Shown: positions 7,768-16,820, counted from the first letter of the stretch. The stretch is DNA of 64,000 bases from Paenibacillus sp. 32352 (GCF_002042965.1 NZ_MZNT01000010.1:248001-312000); one strand, 5' to 3'. Notes: generated by a model from the letters alone, not told the origin. Made by a program: numbers and translations.

Positions 7768-10152
7768 CTATGGTTCTGTGCCGGTCATGTCCGTCGCAAT
7801 GGTTTCCCGGTATTTCCCGGGCGTAACCCCTTCCAGCTTCTTGAACGCGCGGATATAGACGACATCGTTATTATAACCAACCATCTGCGCGATTTGCGCG
7901 ATCGTCAGGTCCTTCTGTTCCATCAGCCTCTTCGAGGCCTTGATTCTTTTGTTCGTAATGTAGTCGAGCAGATTTTGACCCTGATTTTTCTTGAAGAACG
8001 TCGACATGTATTGAGGCGTCATTCGAAAATGGTCCGCAACCATCGCAAGTCCAAGGCTCGGGTCTTTGAGATGTCGATCGACGAAGTCGACCATATCCTG
8101 CAGCAGCTGCGTACGGTGATCGGATCGATCGACGTTGAACGAGCGGGTAAGCGTTTCGTACAGCTCCTTCGTTTCCAGCTGCATCCCTTCCGCTGTCGAA
8201 TGGCTGAACACCGCTTTGATCGGGTCGAAATCAGTACCAAGCACCTCCAGCTGATTCGTATTCGTCGAGTTCACTATTTTCAGCAGCGTGCTTATGACGT
8301 TGAAAAACAAGCATTTCCCCAGCTCCGGCGTGAAGCGGCTTGATTCGAAGTTCATCGAGTAAATTTTATCGAGCAGCTTCCCGACATTATCGGTATCGCC
8401 GCTGCGCACAAAGTTGGTCAGCTGGATTTCAATTTCAAGCGGATAATAATACTGCTGTTTTGTTCCAGCAATATCCTGGAAGTGGATAATCGCATTCTTG
8501 CCCAAGATCAGCCGGTAATCCAGGGCTGCAAGCGCTTCCGGAAAAGAATCCCGAATCGCCTTGGGTCCTTGATGAATCCCTCCTGCGGCAGCGGTAATCC
8601 CGATTCGGAACCTTTGCGCAAGCAGCTCGTAGAGGGCCTGGACGATATCGCGAATATCGGTGTCCGCCTTTTCCCCCCGCTCTGTCTCCAGATTGACGAG
8701 AAGGGCGATCCGGTCCCGGTCAAGCTCGACGGGAAATCCTTTGTGAGGAGAATCTATCAGATCAACGGCGATATTGGATACGATAAACCTCGCCAGCGCC
8801 CATTGCTGTTCATCCTCTTCCGAAGACAGAGGAATGTCCTCTATCTGAACCAGCACGACAGCGAACCGGTCGCTGATAAACTTCAGATCCATAAACTGCA
8901 GCGAGTCTTCATTCCCCGCAGACACGTCCACATCCATATAACCGTGCATTAGCCGGGATAAGTAATTCGCACGGATAACCGGCGTTTGCTTCGTCAGCGT
9001 GTTTCGCAAATGCTTTTCTTCGTGAATCGACCCTTCGATAGCCTGGCGAATAAACTCATACTCGTCGGAGGAAGGCCGCCCGCTTAAATGCTTGCCGCTT
9101 ATGATCGCATTCACTGTTTTTTGCAGCGGCTTATAGCTTCGGTACACCCCCGAGAAAACGGCAAGCAGACCTGCAGCCAGACAAAAGACGAACAGACCAA
9201 GAGACCATTGCTGAATTTGGTTAACCTGCTGCATAAACACATCGGCTGGCGTCACCGACACATAGCGGAAATCCGCTTTCTGTGAAGAGACGAACGATAC
9301 CATCTGATCTACACCCCCGATCCGGTAGGTGAAGGGAGCGTCCGCATGCTCCATTCGCTTCAACAGCTCGGCCGGCAGCGGCGTCGCGCTAGTGCTCATA
9401 ATCGTCCGGCCGTCGTTGTCGATAATATAGATGATGCTGTTACTGGCCGATTCGAGCTGCGCGAACATCTTCTTGATCTGATCGACATCGATCAGAATTA
9501 CGAAATTCCCGAGATTATCGGACGGCGAGCTGACAGGAAGCGTTTTCACATATACGATGACGTCTTTAGGGATATTATCGATACTAGCCAGCGGGTTCAG
9601 TCCGCGGGCCAGAGAGGTTACCGGCAAGTAGGACACCTTGTGCTGGCTGGACAGAAACTCATGCCGCCACTGCTCGTACGGCTGATCCTTAAACGTGTAG
9701 TTGGTAGAATAAAAGGTGTAGGAATCGGTGAGCAGGTCCGCCTTGACTATTTTATCGCTCCTCGCAAAATAGACGAAGGAATCAAAAATAAAGCTGCTTG
9801 TCATGCTGCGGTAGCGAGTCATTTTGTCACGCATAAACTCTACGAACTGGTACTCGTCCGCGATGCTCGCCTGGCCGGGAATTTTGAGCATATAATCCAG
9901 CTTAGGATCAAATACGACTTGGCGGGTCAGAATGTCCACCTCGGACCATTGATTATCCAGAAGAAGCCTGAGCTGCTCCAGCATCGCCTCGTTGGATCGA
10001 TTGGTACTCTTTTCGAGACTTTGCTCGACCTTGGCGTATAGAAACAGCCCCATGGCCATCGGTATGAGAAGGATGAAAAGATTGGAGATGATGAGTGTCT
10101 TGAGCGCATTCCGGCGATTGCCGAACAAACGTAAATGAAGCCGTAGATTCAA
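7768..10152 (-). CDS. Membrane-bound sensor/AraC-family regulator
   Basis: 794 residues. A first membrane helix (about 18-42, ending MGLFLYAKVEQ) and a second (about 313-335, FVFCLAAGLLAVFSGVY) flank an extracytoplasmic sensor region of about 270 residues, probably Cache-like. A middle cytoplasmic region follows. The last ~100 residues are a double helix-turn-helix AraC domain (ADHFRMTPQYMSTFFKK, then IAQIAQMVGYNNDVVYIRAFKK and PGKYRE). This layout senses an external ligand and binds DNA without a separate kinase, as in YtdP-type proteins that control adjacent sugar operons. It sits directly upstream of the cassette at 872-7522. The start is TTG with only a weak upstream GGA; no in-frame ATG occurs before the first helix. 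Confidence 0.9.
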   Translation of the reverse strand: MNLRLHLRLFGNRRNALKTLIISNLFILLIPMAMGLFLYAKVEQSLEKSTNRSNEAMLEQLRLLLDNQWSEVDILTRQVVFDPKLDYMLKIPGQASIADEYQFVEFMRDKMTRYRSMTSSFIFDSFVYFARSDKIVKADLLTDSYTFYSTNYTFKDQPYEQWRHEFLSSQHKVSYLPVTSLARGLNPLASIDNIPKDVIVYVKTLPVSSPSDNLGNFVILIDVDQIKKMFAQLESASNSIIYIIDNDGRTIMSTSATPLPAELLKRMEHADAPFTYRIGGVDQMVSFVSSQKADFRYVSVTPADVFMQQVNQIQQWSLGLFVFCLAAGLLAVFSGVYRSYKPLQKTVNAIISGKHLSGRPSSDEYEFIRQAIEGSIHEEKHLRNTLTKQTPVIRANYLSRLMHGYMDVDVSAGNEDSLQFMDLKFISDRFAVVLVQIEDIPLSSEEDEQQWALARFIVSNIAVDLIDSPHKGFPVELDRDRIALLVNLETERGEKADTDIRDIVQALYELLAQRFRIGITAAAGGIHQGPKAIRDSFPEALAALDYRLILGKNAIIHFQDIAGTKQQYYYPLEIEIQLTNFVRSGDTDNVGKLLDKIYSMNFESSRFTPELGKCLFFNVISTLLKIVNSTNTNQLEVLGTDFDPIKAVFSHSTAEGMQLETKELYETLTRSFNVDRSDHRTQLLQDMVDFVDRHLKDPSLGLAMVADHFRMTPQYMSTFFKKNQGQNLLDYITNKRIKASKRLMEQKDLTIAQIAQMVGYNNDVVYIRAFKKLEGVTPGKYRETIATDMTGTEP

Positions 10153-10360
10153 AGCCGTTCACGTCCAATCCTGAAATTGTCCCGCTATTTGACTGACTGC
10201 GGCAGCGATAATAATACCTCCGTCAACTGCCGCTTAAACGCACTTGAATTACCATCATTTGTTCTAGCTTCTAAGTGATTGATCCTCTTCATTGGATTCA
10301 TGCTCCATATGAAATAATCAAATTATACCAGCACTTTCTGGGGATAACAATCATGCAAAT

Positions 10361-11458
10361 TCACGCTGTGTGCAAGCTATCCCGCTGTGCGGGAATCCAT
10401 CCTGTAACCACCGCTCCCCCTTGCGGATGGTTGCCTGCCATCAACTCCCCGCCGTGAGCCCTGAAGATGCGCTTCGCTATCGTTAACCCGAGACCGGTCC
10501 CGCCGGATTCCCGGTTTCGTGACGACTCGCCTCGGTACAAGGGATCGAATATACGACCTAGATCGGCTTCCGGAATCCCGGGGCCCGAATCCCGGATGGT
10601 TATCGTGGCTCTATCCCGATCATAAGAGCATCCCACATAAATGACACCATGGTTTGGCGTATGCCTGACCGCATTATCCAGCAGGTTGTTGAAGGCCCGT
10701 TCCAGGAGATAAGCATCCCCAATAAAGCTTCCTTGTCCTGAGCCTGCAGGCGGATGGTCCAATTGAATGGAAATCCTTTTGGACTCAGATAAATGACGCA
10801 AGGTATCAACCGATTTCTGCAGAATATCGATGATCTCGATTGGTTCTTCCTGTTGTACGGTTTCCATGTACTCCGTTTTGGCAAAGGCGAGAAGATCGGA
10901 GACCAGGCGATCCAGCTGATTGGATTTCTCCTTGCATACCTTCACATAATGGTTCATTTGCTCCGGGCTCGAGGCGATGTTCAGCTCCAATCCGTCCAAA
11001 TACCCTTTGAGGGCGAACAGCGGTGTTCGCAAGTCATGTGCAATAGCGCCGATGAAAAACCGCCTTTCCTCCTCAAGAGCTGTTTGCCGTTGAACGGATT
11101 CACGCAGCCCGGCCACCATGATGTCAAAGCCTTGGCGGACTTCAGTAATCTCACGAACTCCCGAAGGCGGCAGCGTGATATCCAAATCTCCCTCCGCAAT
11201 TTGCCTTGCCGCCCTTCCCATCGATTCCAACGGTTTAATAATCCAGCGGCGAAATCCGTAGCCGAACACTAAAGCCGCAAGCAGCAAGCCGACAGACGAC
11301 GCCATCCAAATCCCGACCCGGCTTGGTCCCCTATCCGCCGCACCGATTTGTATCGACCTGGTTTCGGCGAAATAAACGATAACGTAAGTAAGCCAGGCAA
11401 GGGTTAAGATGATAAACAACGAAAAGAACAACACCGTACGAACCTTGAACGCCTTCAT
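10361..11458 (-). CDS. Sensor histidine kinase (HAMP, HisKA, HATPase)
   Basis: 365 residues. Two membrane helices (about 9-28 and 48-68) enclose a very short external loop of about 20 residues, so the signal may be sensed within the membrane. HAMP follows (about 68-125). The H-box is AIAHDLRTPLFALKGY with the phosphorylated His near 142. The N-box reads LLDNAVRHTPNHG and the G-boxes DSGPGIPEAD and GGTGLGLTIAKRIF. The ATG overlaps the response-regulator stop by four bases (ATGA), so the two are translationally coupled. This is an intramembrane-sensing kinase architecture; cell-envelope stress is a reasonable guess but not shown. Confidence 0.93.
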   Translation of the reverse strand: MKAFKVRTVLFFSLFIILTLAWLTYVIVYFAETRSIQIGAADRGPSRVGIWMASSVGLLLAALVFGYGFRRWIIKPLESMGRAARQIAEGDLDITLPPSGVREITEVRQGFDIMVAGLRESVQRQTALEEERRFFIGAIAHDLRTPLFALKGYLDGLELNIASSPEQMNHYVKVCKEKSNQLDRLVSDLLAFAKTEYMETVQQEEPIEIIDILQKSVDTLRHLSESKRISIQLDHPPAGSGQGSFIGDAYLLERAFNNLLDNAVRHTPNHGVIYVGCSYDRDRATITIRDSGPGIPEADLGRIFDPLYRGESSRNRESGGTGLGLTIAKRIFRAHGGELMAGNHPQGGAVVTGWIPAQRDSLHTA

Positions 11459-12180
11459 AGCGGATTCCCCTCAAACCGGTAGCCGATTCCCCACACATTC
11501 GTGACATACTGCGGTTGGTTGGGCTCAGCCTCAATTTTTTCACGTAATCTTGCCATAAGCACCCGGACGGTATGTTTATCCCCTATCCCGTCCCAAAACC
11601 GGTCCAATAGCTGTTCGTATGTAAACACTTGTCTAGGATGCTCGGCAAACAAACGGAATACTTCATATTCTTTGGGGGTGAGAGATACCTTGTCTCCGCT
11701 CACGTAAACCTCCCGGGTAGTCAAATTCAGCTGAAGCTTGCCGTAATTAATAATCTTCTCGGCGGCGGCCTGCCCGGAATTGCCCGCCCGGCGCAAAACC
11801 GCCTTGACCCGCGCAATCACTTCGACGGGAGAGGCCGTCTTCACAATGTAGTCGTCGCCGCCGATACCGAGCCCCCGGATCTTATGGATATCGTCGTCAC
11901 GTGCGCTTAGAAACAGGATCGGTACATTGCTGGTTTCGCGGATTTTCCTGCATAGTTCGAAGCCATCCTGCCCAGGCATCATGACGTCCACGATCAGGCA
12001 ATCTGCCGGATGCCGATGGAATAAGGCCAGCGCGGTATCCGCATCCTTTGCTGTCTTAACATGAAACCCGTCGTTTATCAAAAAGTCCCTCATAAGCTCC
12101 ACGATACGGATATCATCGTCAACGACCATAATGGTTTTCTGCTGATTCATGGAAATCACAACCTTTTCGGTTTTCGGCAT
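11455..12180 (-). CDS. OmpR-family response regulator
   Basis: 241 residues. The receiver domain has the acidic pair VVDDD, the phosphoacceptor Asp in VDVMMPGQDG and the switch region LFLSARDDD. The conserved Lys is in YIVKTASP, where Thr follows Lys instead of the usual Pro. The C-terminal winged helix starts near 150 (YGKLQLNLTTREVYVSG) with LTPKEYEVFRLFAEHPRQVFTYEQLL and HTVRVLMARLREKIE. Two starts are possible: ATG at 12180 with AAAAGG nine bases upstream, or ATG at 12150. Homologues usually begin near the second. It is the first gene of a two-gene operon divergent from the DUF2306 gene. Confidence 0.94.
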   Translation of the reverse strand: MPKTEKVVISMNQQKTIMVVDDDIRIVELMRDFLINDGFHVKTAKDADTALALFHRHPADCLIVDVMMPGQDGFELCRKIRETSNVPILFLSARDDDIHKIRGLGIGGDDYIVKTASPVEVIARVKAVLRRAGNSGQAAAEKIINYGKLQLNLTTREVYVSGDKVSLTPKEYEVFRLFAEHPRQVFTYEQLLDRFWDGIGDKHTVRVLMARLREKIEAEPNQPQYVTNVWGIGYRFEGNPL

Positions 12181-12254
12181 AATGCAGCCTTTTCACATTG
12201 ACAGTATATCACTTTCCCCTGCGGCAGCCCATGTGATGATTCATTCGAGACCGG

Positions 12255-12276
12255 TTTGTGATGGTTTTGTGATGGT
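12255..12276. promoter_or_regulatory. Perfect 11-bp tandem repeats, candidate OmpR-type operator
   Basis: TTTGTGATGGT occurs twice in exact tandem (12255-12265 and 12266-12276) in the divergent region between the response regulator and the DUF2306 gene. An 11-bp repeat period, one helical turn, is what OmpR/PhoB-type regulators bind. The site is 75 bp from the regulator start and about 140 bp from the DUF2306 start, so it could control either or both. Confidence 0.6.
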
Positions 12277-12412
12277 TTTAGCCCGTGTCTTGCAACAGGT
12301 TTGGGTTATGCTTACAGACATCAGCAAATCCAGCATACAAAGGGGACGATTCATGTGACACATGGGAAGATGACTTGTCATAGCCGCTTGCCGCAGAGGG
12401 GACTGAAGTTGA

Positions 12413-13093
12413 ATGAATAGCAAAAGCATTTATCGAGTTATGATCGCGATGGCCGTCGCATCGATCCTCTGGGCCATCTTGAATCGATTTGTATGGGATC
12501 CTGGTGCGGCGGAATTCCTTTCACACAAGAGCGTTCTCAAGCGCACCGTTCCTATGCCGGCGTGGCTCACAGTATTGGATGTCCACATCCTGTTCGCTTC
12601 CGCTGCTTTATTGGCAGGCGCCCTTAATTTCTCCAATCAGCTGCTTCGGCATTACCGAAAGGTACATCGATGGACGGGGTACATGTATTTGTTCAGCGTG
12701 CTTGCCGTCTTGCTGACCTCCGGCTATATGGCACCTTATTCTACAGGCGGGAAAACCGTCAGTGTCATGTTCAATCTGTGGAACATAGCTTGGTTTGCCG
12801 TCACTCTGATGGCTTTTGTCTCCATTAAACGAAAAAGGATAGCCGAGCATCGCAATTGGATGATACGAAGCTACGCCTTTTGCTTTACGAACCTCTCCAT
12901 CCACCTGTGCCTGATCGTATTTTCCGATTGGCTTGGTTGGGGCTACGAGAAAGCCTATACGTGCAGTGTCTTGGCGAGCATCCTGCTTTTGCTGGCAGCA
13001 GCAGAAGCTGTGATTAGAATCAACGGGAAGAATTCCATTACAATCACCAAGGGAGAGAATACGAATGCCGAATATCCAAATCGTCTTGTTTGA
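12413..13093 (+). CDS. DUF2306-family integral membrane protein
   Basis: 226 residues and about seven predicted membrane helices. It matches the DUF2306 pattern, with conserved loop features LLRHYRKVHRWTGYMY and KRIAEHRNWMIRSYAF. The His residues in HRWTGY and EHRNWM are typical and could bind haem or metal, but the function is unknown. The ATG is preceded by GAGGGGA. The 3' end overlaps the next gene by 29 bp, so the two are expressed together. Position opposite a two-component pair suggests it is that pair's target or its accessory sensor. Confidence 0.85.
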   Translation: MNSKSIYRVMIAMAVASILWAILNRFVWDPGAAEFLSHKSVLKRTVPMPAWLTVLDVHILFASAALLAGALNFSNQLLRHYRKVHRWTGYMYLFSVLAVLLTSGYMAPYSTGGKTVSVMFNLWNIAWFAVTLMAFVSIKRKRIAEHRNWMIRSYAFCFTNLSIHLCLIVFSDWLGWGYEKAYTCSVLASILLLLAAAEAVIRINGKNSITITKGENTNAEYPNRLV

Positions 13094-14093
13094 CGGCTTT
13101 GATCTCATGGATGCCATCGGTCCATATGAAGTGTTCATGGCTGCAGGCATGCTTAGCGGGAGTCATTTGAATGTGAACTTCGTCAGCGCAGAAGGCGCCA
13201 GAATCGTCCCAAGCGGCATGAAAGGTCCCGGACTGCCGGCTAGTGGGTTCATTGATCCGAATTGCGGCGGTATCCTGTTGGTTCCAGGCGCCATGGGCAA
13301 GGTTGGACCGGAGGATGCGGGTCCGGATGCGGTTGTGACGCAGCTGCTTCAGGCCAAGGAGAGCGGGCTCATGCCGCTGCTTAGGCAAGCGATGAACAAT
13401 GAGAGCATGACCGTCTCTACCGTATGCGGGGGAGCTATGCTGCTCGCTATGGATGGACTGTTAGAGGGGCGTTACGCTGTTACCCATGTTCTGGGGATGG
13501 AAGCGTTCGGTGCAATGGGGGCCAAGCCTGTACCTGCCCGGGTCGTCGTCGACGGGCGGCTCGTCACTGGCGGAGGGGTTACATCGGGCCTTGATGTGGC
13601 TTTGTATTTGGTGGAGCGCGAATGGGGCCCGCGTGTCGCTCACGCGGTAGAGAAGCTGTTCGAATACGAACGCAGAGGGACGGTTTGGACCGAAGCAGGG
13701 CTGGAGCCGATGAACTTCATGAAATCAAGCGATTCAGGAGAAGAAAAGTCGCCCTCCGTGAGGTTAAATACAGCGGAGAGCGTCTCCGATGATACCGTTA
13801 CCGGAACATGGGATTTGACCATCTCCACCCCTGTCGGCAAATTTTCGATCGTCATGACACTCACCGAGGTTAATGGAGCAGTTCAAGGCACGTTTCAACA
13901 AGGGGATGAACTAACGGAGCTGACAGACCTGCGTATTCAGAACAGCCATATGACATGGTCCCTTAGCATAAAAAAACCGATGCGCCTTCATTTGAAATTT
14001 GACGTTACCGTAGAGGGGGACCAACTGTCCGGGCTGGCCAAAGCCGGCATGCTGCCCTCTTCGAAGGTTCAGGGGATTCGAAGGACATATTGA
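13065..14093 (+). CDS. DJ-1/PfpI-family protein with C-terminal beta domain
   Basis: 342 residues. Residues 1-210 form a class-I glutamine-amidotransferase-like fold of the DJ-1/PfpI group, close to isonitrile hydratase or the GlxA sensor domain. Evidence is VLFDGFDLMDAIGPYEVF, the nucleophile elbow VSTVCGGAMLLA (Cys near 126) and VTGGGVTSGLDVALYLVE. No helix-turn-helix follows. Instead, after a short linker, about 105 residues look like a lipocalin-like or single-sheet beta domain, beginning TGTWDLTISTPVGKFSIVM with repeating short strands (GAVQGTFQQGD, GDQLSGLAKAG). The start has AAGGGAGAG eight bases upstream and lies inside the DUF2306 gene. Enzymatic activity is possible but not demonstrable. 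Confidence 0.85.
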   Translation: MPNIQIVLFDGFDLMDAIGPYEVFMAAGMLSGSHLNVNFVSAEGARIVPSGMKGPGLPASGFIDPNCGGILLVPGAMGKVGPEDAGPDAVVTQLLQAKESGLMPLLRQAMNNESMTVSTVCGGAMLLAMDGLLEGRYAVTHVLGMEAFGAMGAKPVPARVVVDGRLVTGGGVTSGLDVALYLVEREWGPRVAHAVEKLFEYERRGTVWTEAGLEPMNFMKSSDSGEEKSPSVRLNTAESVSDDTVTGTWDLTISTPVGKFSIVMTLTEVNGAVQGTFQQGDELTELTDLRIQNSHMTWSLSIKKPMRLHLKFDVTVEGDQLSGLAKAGMLPSSKVQGIRRTY

Positions 14094-14103
14094 AAAAAAG
14101 CAG

Positions 14104-14136
14104 GAGCAGCTGCCTCGGGCACGCTGCTCTTTGTTT
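14104..14136 (+). terminator. Terminator after the DJ-1/PfpI gene
   Basis: GAGCAGC (14104-14110) pairs with GCTGCTC (14123-14129), with an inner TGCC/GGCA stem and one bulged C. TTTGTTT follows. It lies 11 bases after the stop. Confidence 0.8.
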
Positions 14137-14192
14137 ATACTTGATTGCTTATCATAATTGTGGTTCCATACCGTGTGGTTCATTCTAATGCA

Positions 14193-14594
14193 TTACTCAG
14201 CTTTATATTCAATGCTTGTTCCATTTACCCTATTAAACTCTTCAACTAATTCTTGATAAGCTTTATCGTCCTTCATTCTCCACTTAAAGAGGCTTTTCAC
14301 TTTTGAAAAGATCTCCGGCGTTATCCGATAAGGAATTGCTTGGCAGGTAAGTTTATCATCTACAAGATGCTCATAAAAGGATACGCCAGCCGCATTCCAT
14401 AAATGTTTGGCTCGCTGACCGGAACACCACCCGGCATATTCATATATTTTCTTCAGCAGTTCTTCATCACCAAGCTGATGGGCTTCTTTTACCAATTGTA
14501 AAAGAGTCTGAAACACATCATAAATGGTTCGGTGTTGATTAGCCCCGAATGGAATATCGAATAACTCGGCAGCTTTTTTTCTCCATACGCTCAA
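14193..14594 (-). CDS. Uncharacterised small protein
   Basis: About 133 residues, mostly helical and soluble, rich in Lys, Glu and aromatic residues, with no signal peptide. I do not recognise the family. Features are an early AAELFDIPFGANQHRTIYDVFQ segment and a central YEYAGWCSGQRAKHLWNAAG stretch. The frame extends upstream to 14609, but the TTG at 14594 is the better start because GAGGAG lies six bases before it. It begins about 40 bases after the S9 peptidase stop and is probably cotranscribed. Confidence 0.65.
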   Translation of the reverse strand: MSVWRKKAAELFDIPFGANQHRTIYDVFQTLLQLVKEAHQLGDEELLKKIYEYAGWCSGQRAKHLWNAAGVSFYEHLVDDKLTCQAIPYRITPEIFSKVKSLFKWRMKDDKAYQELVEEFNRVNGTSIEYKAE

Positions 14595-14633
14595 AAGCTC
14601 ACTCCTCAACTCACCAGCAAGAACCAGGCTAAA

Positions 14634-16646
14634 TTAATTATTCTTAAACCATTCTGGCAAAGAAATCCCCTTTAAACAATAATCAAACCAGGCAACTAAT
14701 CGAAGCATGTAATCCTTCTTATACTCATCGTTCCAGCCGCCGGAATGGAAAGCTTGGGGATAGTATACCAAATAGGATTCTACATCGTAAAATCTCAAGC
14801 CGTTAAACAGTAGTTTTGCATTTTGACCATATTTTCGTTCCGCACTTGTTTCCATAAGCAATAACGGTGTCTTTATGGAAGAGATATGCTCGATAGAGTC
14901 TAACTCTTTGTATACATCGGGTGTTGTCCACATGGCATTTGGATCCGCATTCCCCAATCGATTTTTATATCGTGGATGGGCATGAAAGGCCTGGCCGTTG
15001 CTGCGGTCATGATGCAGATTATCATAGACACCGATAATGCTGACTGCACCTTTAAAACAGTTAGTTTGGGATATCGTCCAAGCAGTTAGATTTGCACCAA
15101 AGCTGGTACCGTAAATACCCAGTTTGTCAGGATCGGCGATATTTTCTTGTATAAGGTATTTTACTGCCTCCATAACATCTTGGTAAGGAGTTCTCATCAT
15201 CTGGTAGCTGCCAAGCTGATTTTTATACTCATCCCCGTATCCTTCACTGCCGCGGAAATTAGGCAATAAAACGGCATATCCGTTAGCCGCCAGAAAGTGG
15301 GCAGCACTTTGAGCGCGCGCGGAAAGAAGTTCTGTAAAGCTTGCCTCTACATAGAATTCCGGGCCTCCGTGCAAATAAATTAAAGCCGGGTATTTGTGTC
15401 CAGGCTGATAATCCCTCGGCAGAACAAGAATGCCTTCTATTTCCCAGCCTTCACTTGGATATTTGATAACCCTAACGTCAGGGAGGTTTAGAGGCAGATG
15501 GATCCCGTTAAAATTACTAATTTTCTGAATGGAACCCGCTTCCGCAATATGAAGCTCAGCAGGTTCTTTCGGAGCACTATAGGGAAACACGACACCTATT
15601 TGATTGTTTAAGCTTACCGGTCCCGACGGATGGTAATAACTGTAAACAACATGGTTCTGGGCAGTAATTGGGCAGATGGATAACTCATCGACATCCACTG
15701 AGTATAGTATGTTGGATACGCCCTGCTGCGAGGAAACATAAAGCTTTGATCCGTCATGCGACCAACAATGAAGTCTACTATTGCCAGGCAGACTTACTTT
15801 CTCTTTTGGAATCACCTTTCCATCAAGTAACGACGCGATTTCAACTTCATTCCCGGAAGATAGGTTGGCAAACAGGAGCCCACCGGAATTTAGTAATTTG
15901 ACAAGATCCGCTCTTCCCGAATATACTTCACTGACCTCTTTACTCTCAATGTGAACTTGCTTTAGAACATTTCCGTGCTTAATGAGTATGACCTTATCAT
16001 CAAACCAGCCAAGAAGCTTGTTTGCAGTGCCTTTTGAAGTAAATATCGGCTCCGTTTGGCCGGATTCTATATCTACTCTATATAGGGTCGATACTAGATC
16101 TTTTAATCTCTTTTGCAAAAGGATTATTTCATCGGACGGTTCAGAAATAACTTCAATCTTGTCATGATTATAACCCATTCGTCGTTGAACGACATTTTGA
16201 CCATACCTGCTTCCATTCGGCAAAACCGAATACAATATATGTCTATGATCCGGCGACCAGCTCAACATAGTACCATGAAAAGGATCCGGGCCTTCGAAAT
16301 TGGAACATGTTAATTGACGCTTGTTCTCCCCCTGTCTGTCCATCAGCCATATTTCTTTCTTACCAGACTTCTTAGAAAGATAGGCAATGGTTTTTCCGTC
16401 CGGAGAGTAACACGGGCTATGTGAATCCTGCTCTTCATGCCCTGTTAATTGATAAGCCTCGCCATGTAAATCCAGTTTCCATATGGATCGATTTCGCTCA
16501 TCCAGTGCGTACTCTTCATGCGGCATATCGCTATTCCCAAAGACAACAAGCAGTTCCGTATCGCAGGGTGAAATAATAAGCTCGAGATATTGGTAATAGT
16601 GCATTGTAAGAAGCCCATCTATCCATGACAAGCCCTCGTTATTCAC
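14634..16646 (-). CDS. S9-family (prolyl oligopeptidase-like) alpha/beta hydrolase
   Basis: 670 residues. The N-terminal half is a WD40/TolB-like beta-propeller (for example SHSPCYSPDGKTIAYLSKKSG and FHGTMLSWSPDHRHILYSV). Residues from about 395 are the alpha/beta hydrolase domain with the oxyanion motif HGGPEFY, the nucleophile GTSFG (Ser near 515) and the catalytic His in FHSGG (about 634). The segment where the catalytic Asp is expected (family pattern HGxxDxRVP) reads METSAERKYG (about 596-605), so Asp appears replaced or displaced. The start is GTG with AAGGGAGG upstream. There is no signal peptide, so a cytoplasmic peptidase or esterase is expected. Confidence 0.85.
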   Translation of the reverse strand: MNNEGLSWIDGLLTMHYYQYLELIISPCDTELLVVFGNSDMPHEEYALDERNRSIWKLDLHGEAYQLTGHEEQDSHSPCYSPDGKTIAYLSKKSGKKEIWLMDRQGENKRQLTCSNFEGPDPFHGTMLSWSPDHRHILYSVLPNGSRYGQNVVQRRMGYNHDKIEVISEPSDEIILLQKRLKDLVSTLYRVDIESGQTEPIFTSKGTANKLLGWFDDKVILIKHGNVLKQVHIESKEVSEVYSGRADLVKLLNSGGLLFANLSSGNEVEIASLLDGKVIPKEKVSLPGNSRLHCWSHDGSKLYVSSQQGVSNILYSVDVDELSICPITAQNHVVYSYYHPSGPVSLNNQIGVVFPYSAPKEPAELHIAEAGSIQKISNFNGIHLPLNLPDVRVIKYPSEGWEIEGILVLPRDYQPGHKYPALIYLHGGPEFYVEASFTELLSARAQSAAHFLAANGYAVLLPNFRGSEGYGDEYKNQLGSYQMMRTPYQDVMEAVKYLIQENIADPDKLGIYGTSFGANLTAWTISQTNCFKGAVSIIGVYDNLHHDRSNGQAFHAHPRYKNRLGNADPNAMWTTPDVYKELDSIEHISSIKTPLLLMETSAERKYGQNAKLLFNGLRFYDVESYLVYYPQAFHSGGWNDEYKKDYMLRLVAWFDYCLKGISLPEWFKNN

Positions 16647-16673
16647 TAGAGCTACCTCCCTTTTATGCGTCCA

Positions 16674-16820
16674 CTATCCGACACTCAGTAAGAAAAATGT
16701 TAAGGAAATTGCGGCTACCGTATAAGCGGTAAAAGTAATACGCGGCTGCTGATTCATGCCGGCAACCGAGCTACGTCTTATTGATTTATCGTTTCCCTTA
16801 GCATTACTTTTAGGTGCCAT
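16674..16820 (-). CDS. Possible 48-residue single-pass membrane protein
   Basis: An ATG at 16820 opens a 48-codon frame inside the 3' end of the VOC gene (overlapping its stop by about 11 bases) and closes 27 bases before the S9 peptidase start. The product has a basic N-terminus (MAPKSNAKGNDKSIRRSS) and one hydrophobic segment, TFTAYTVAAISLTFFLLSVG. Position-inside charge and tight spacing favour a real coupled gene. There is no clear ribosome binding site, and I do not recognise the family. It could also be chance. Confidence 0.4.
   Translation of the reverse strand: MAPKSNAKGNDKSIRRSSVAGMNQQPRITFTAYTVAAISLTFFLLSVG

Noticed and set aside
16716..16731. Short palindrome TACCG...CGGTA
   Set aside because: Only a 5-bp stem and inside the 48-residue frame; no U-tract.
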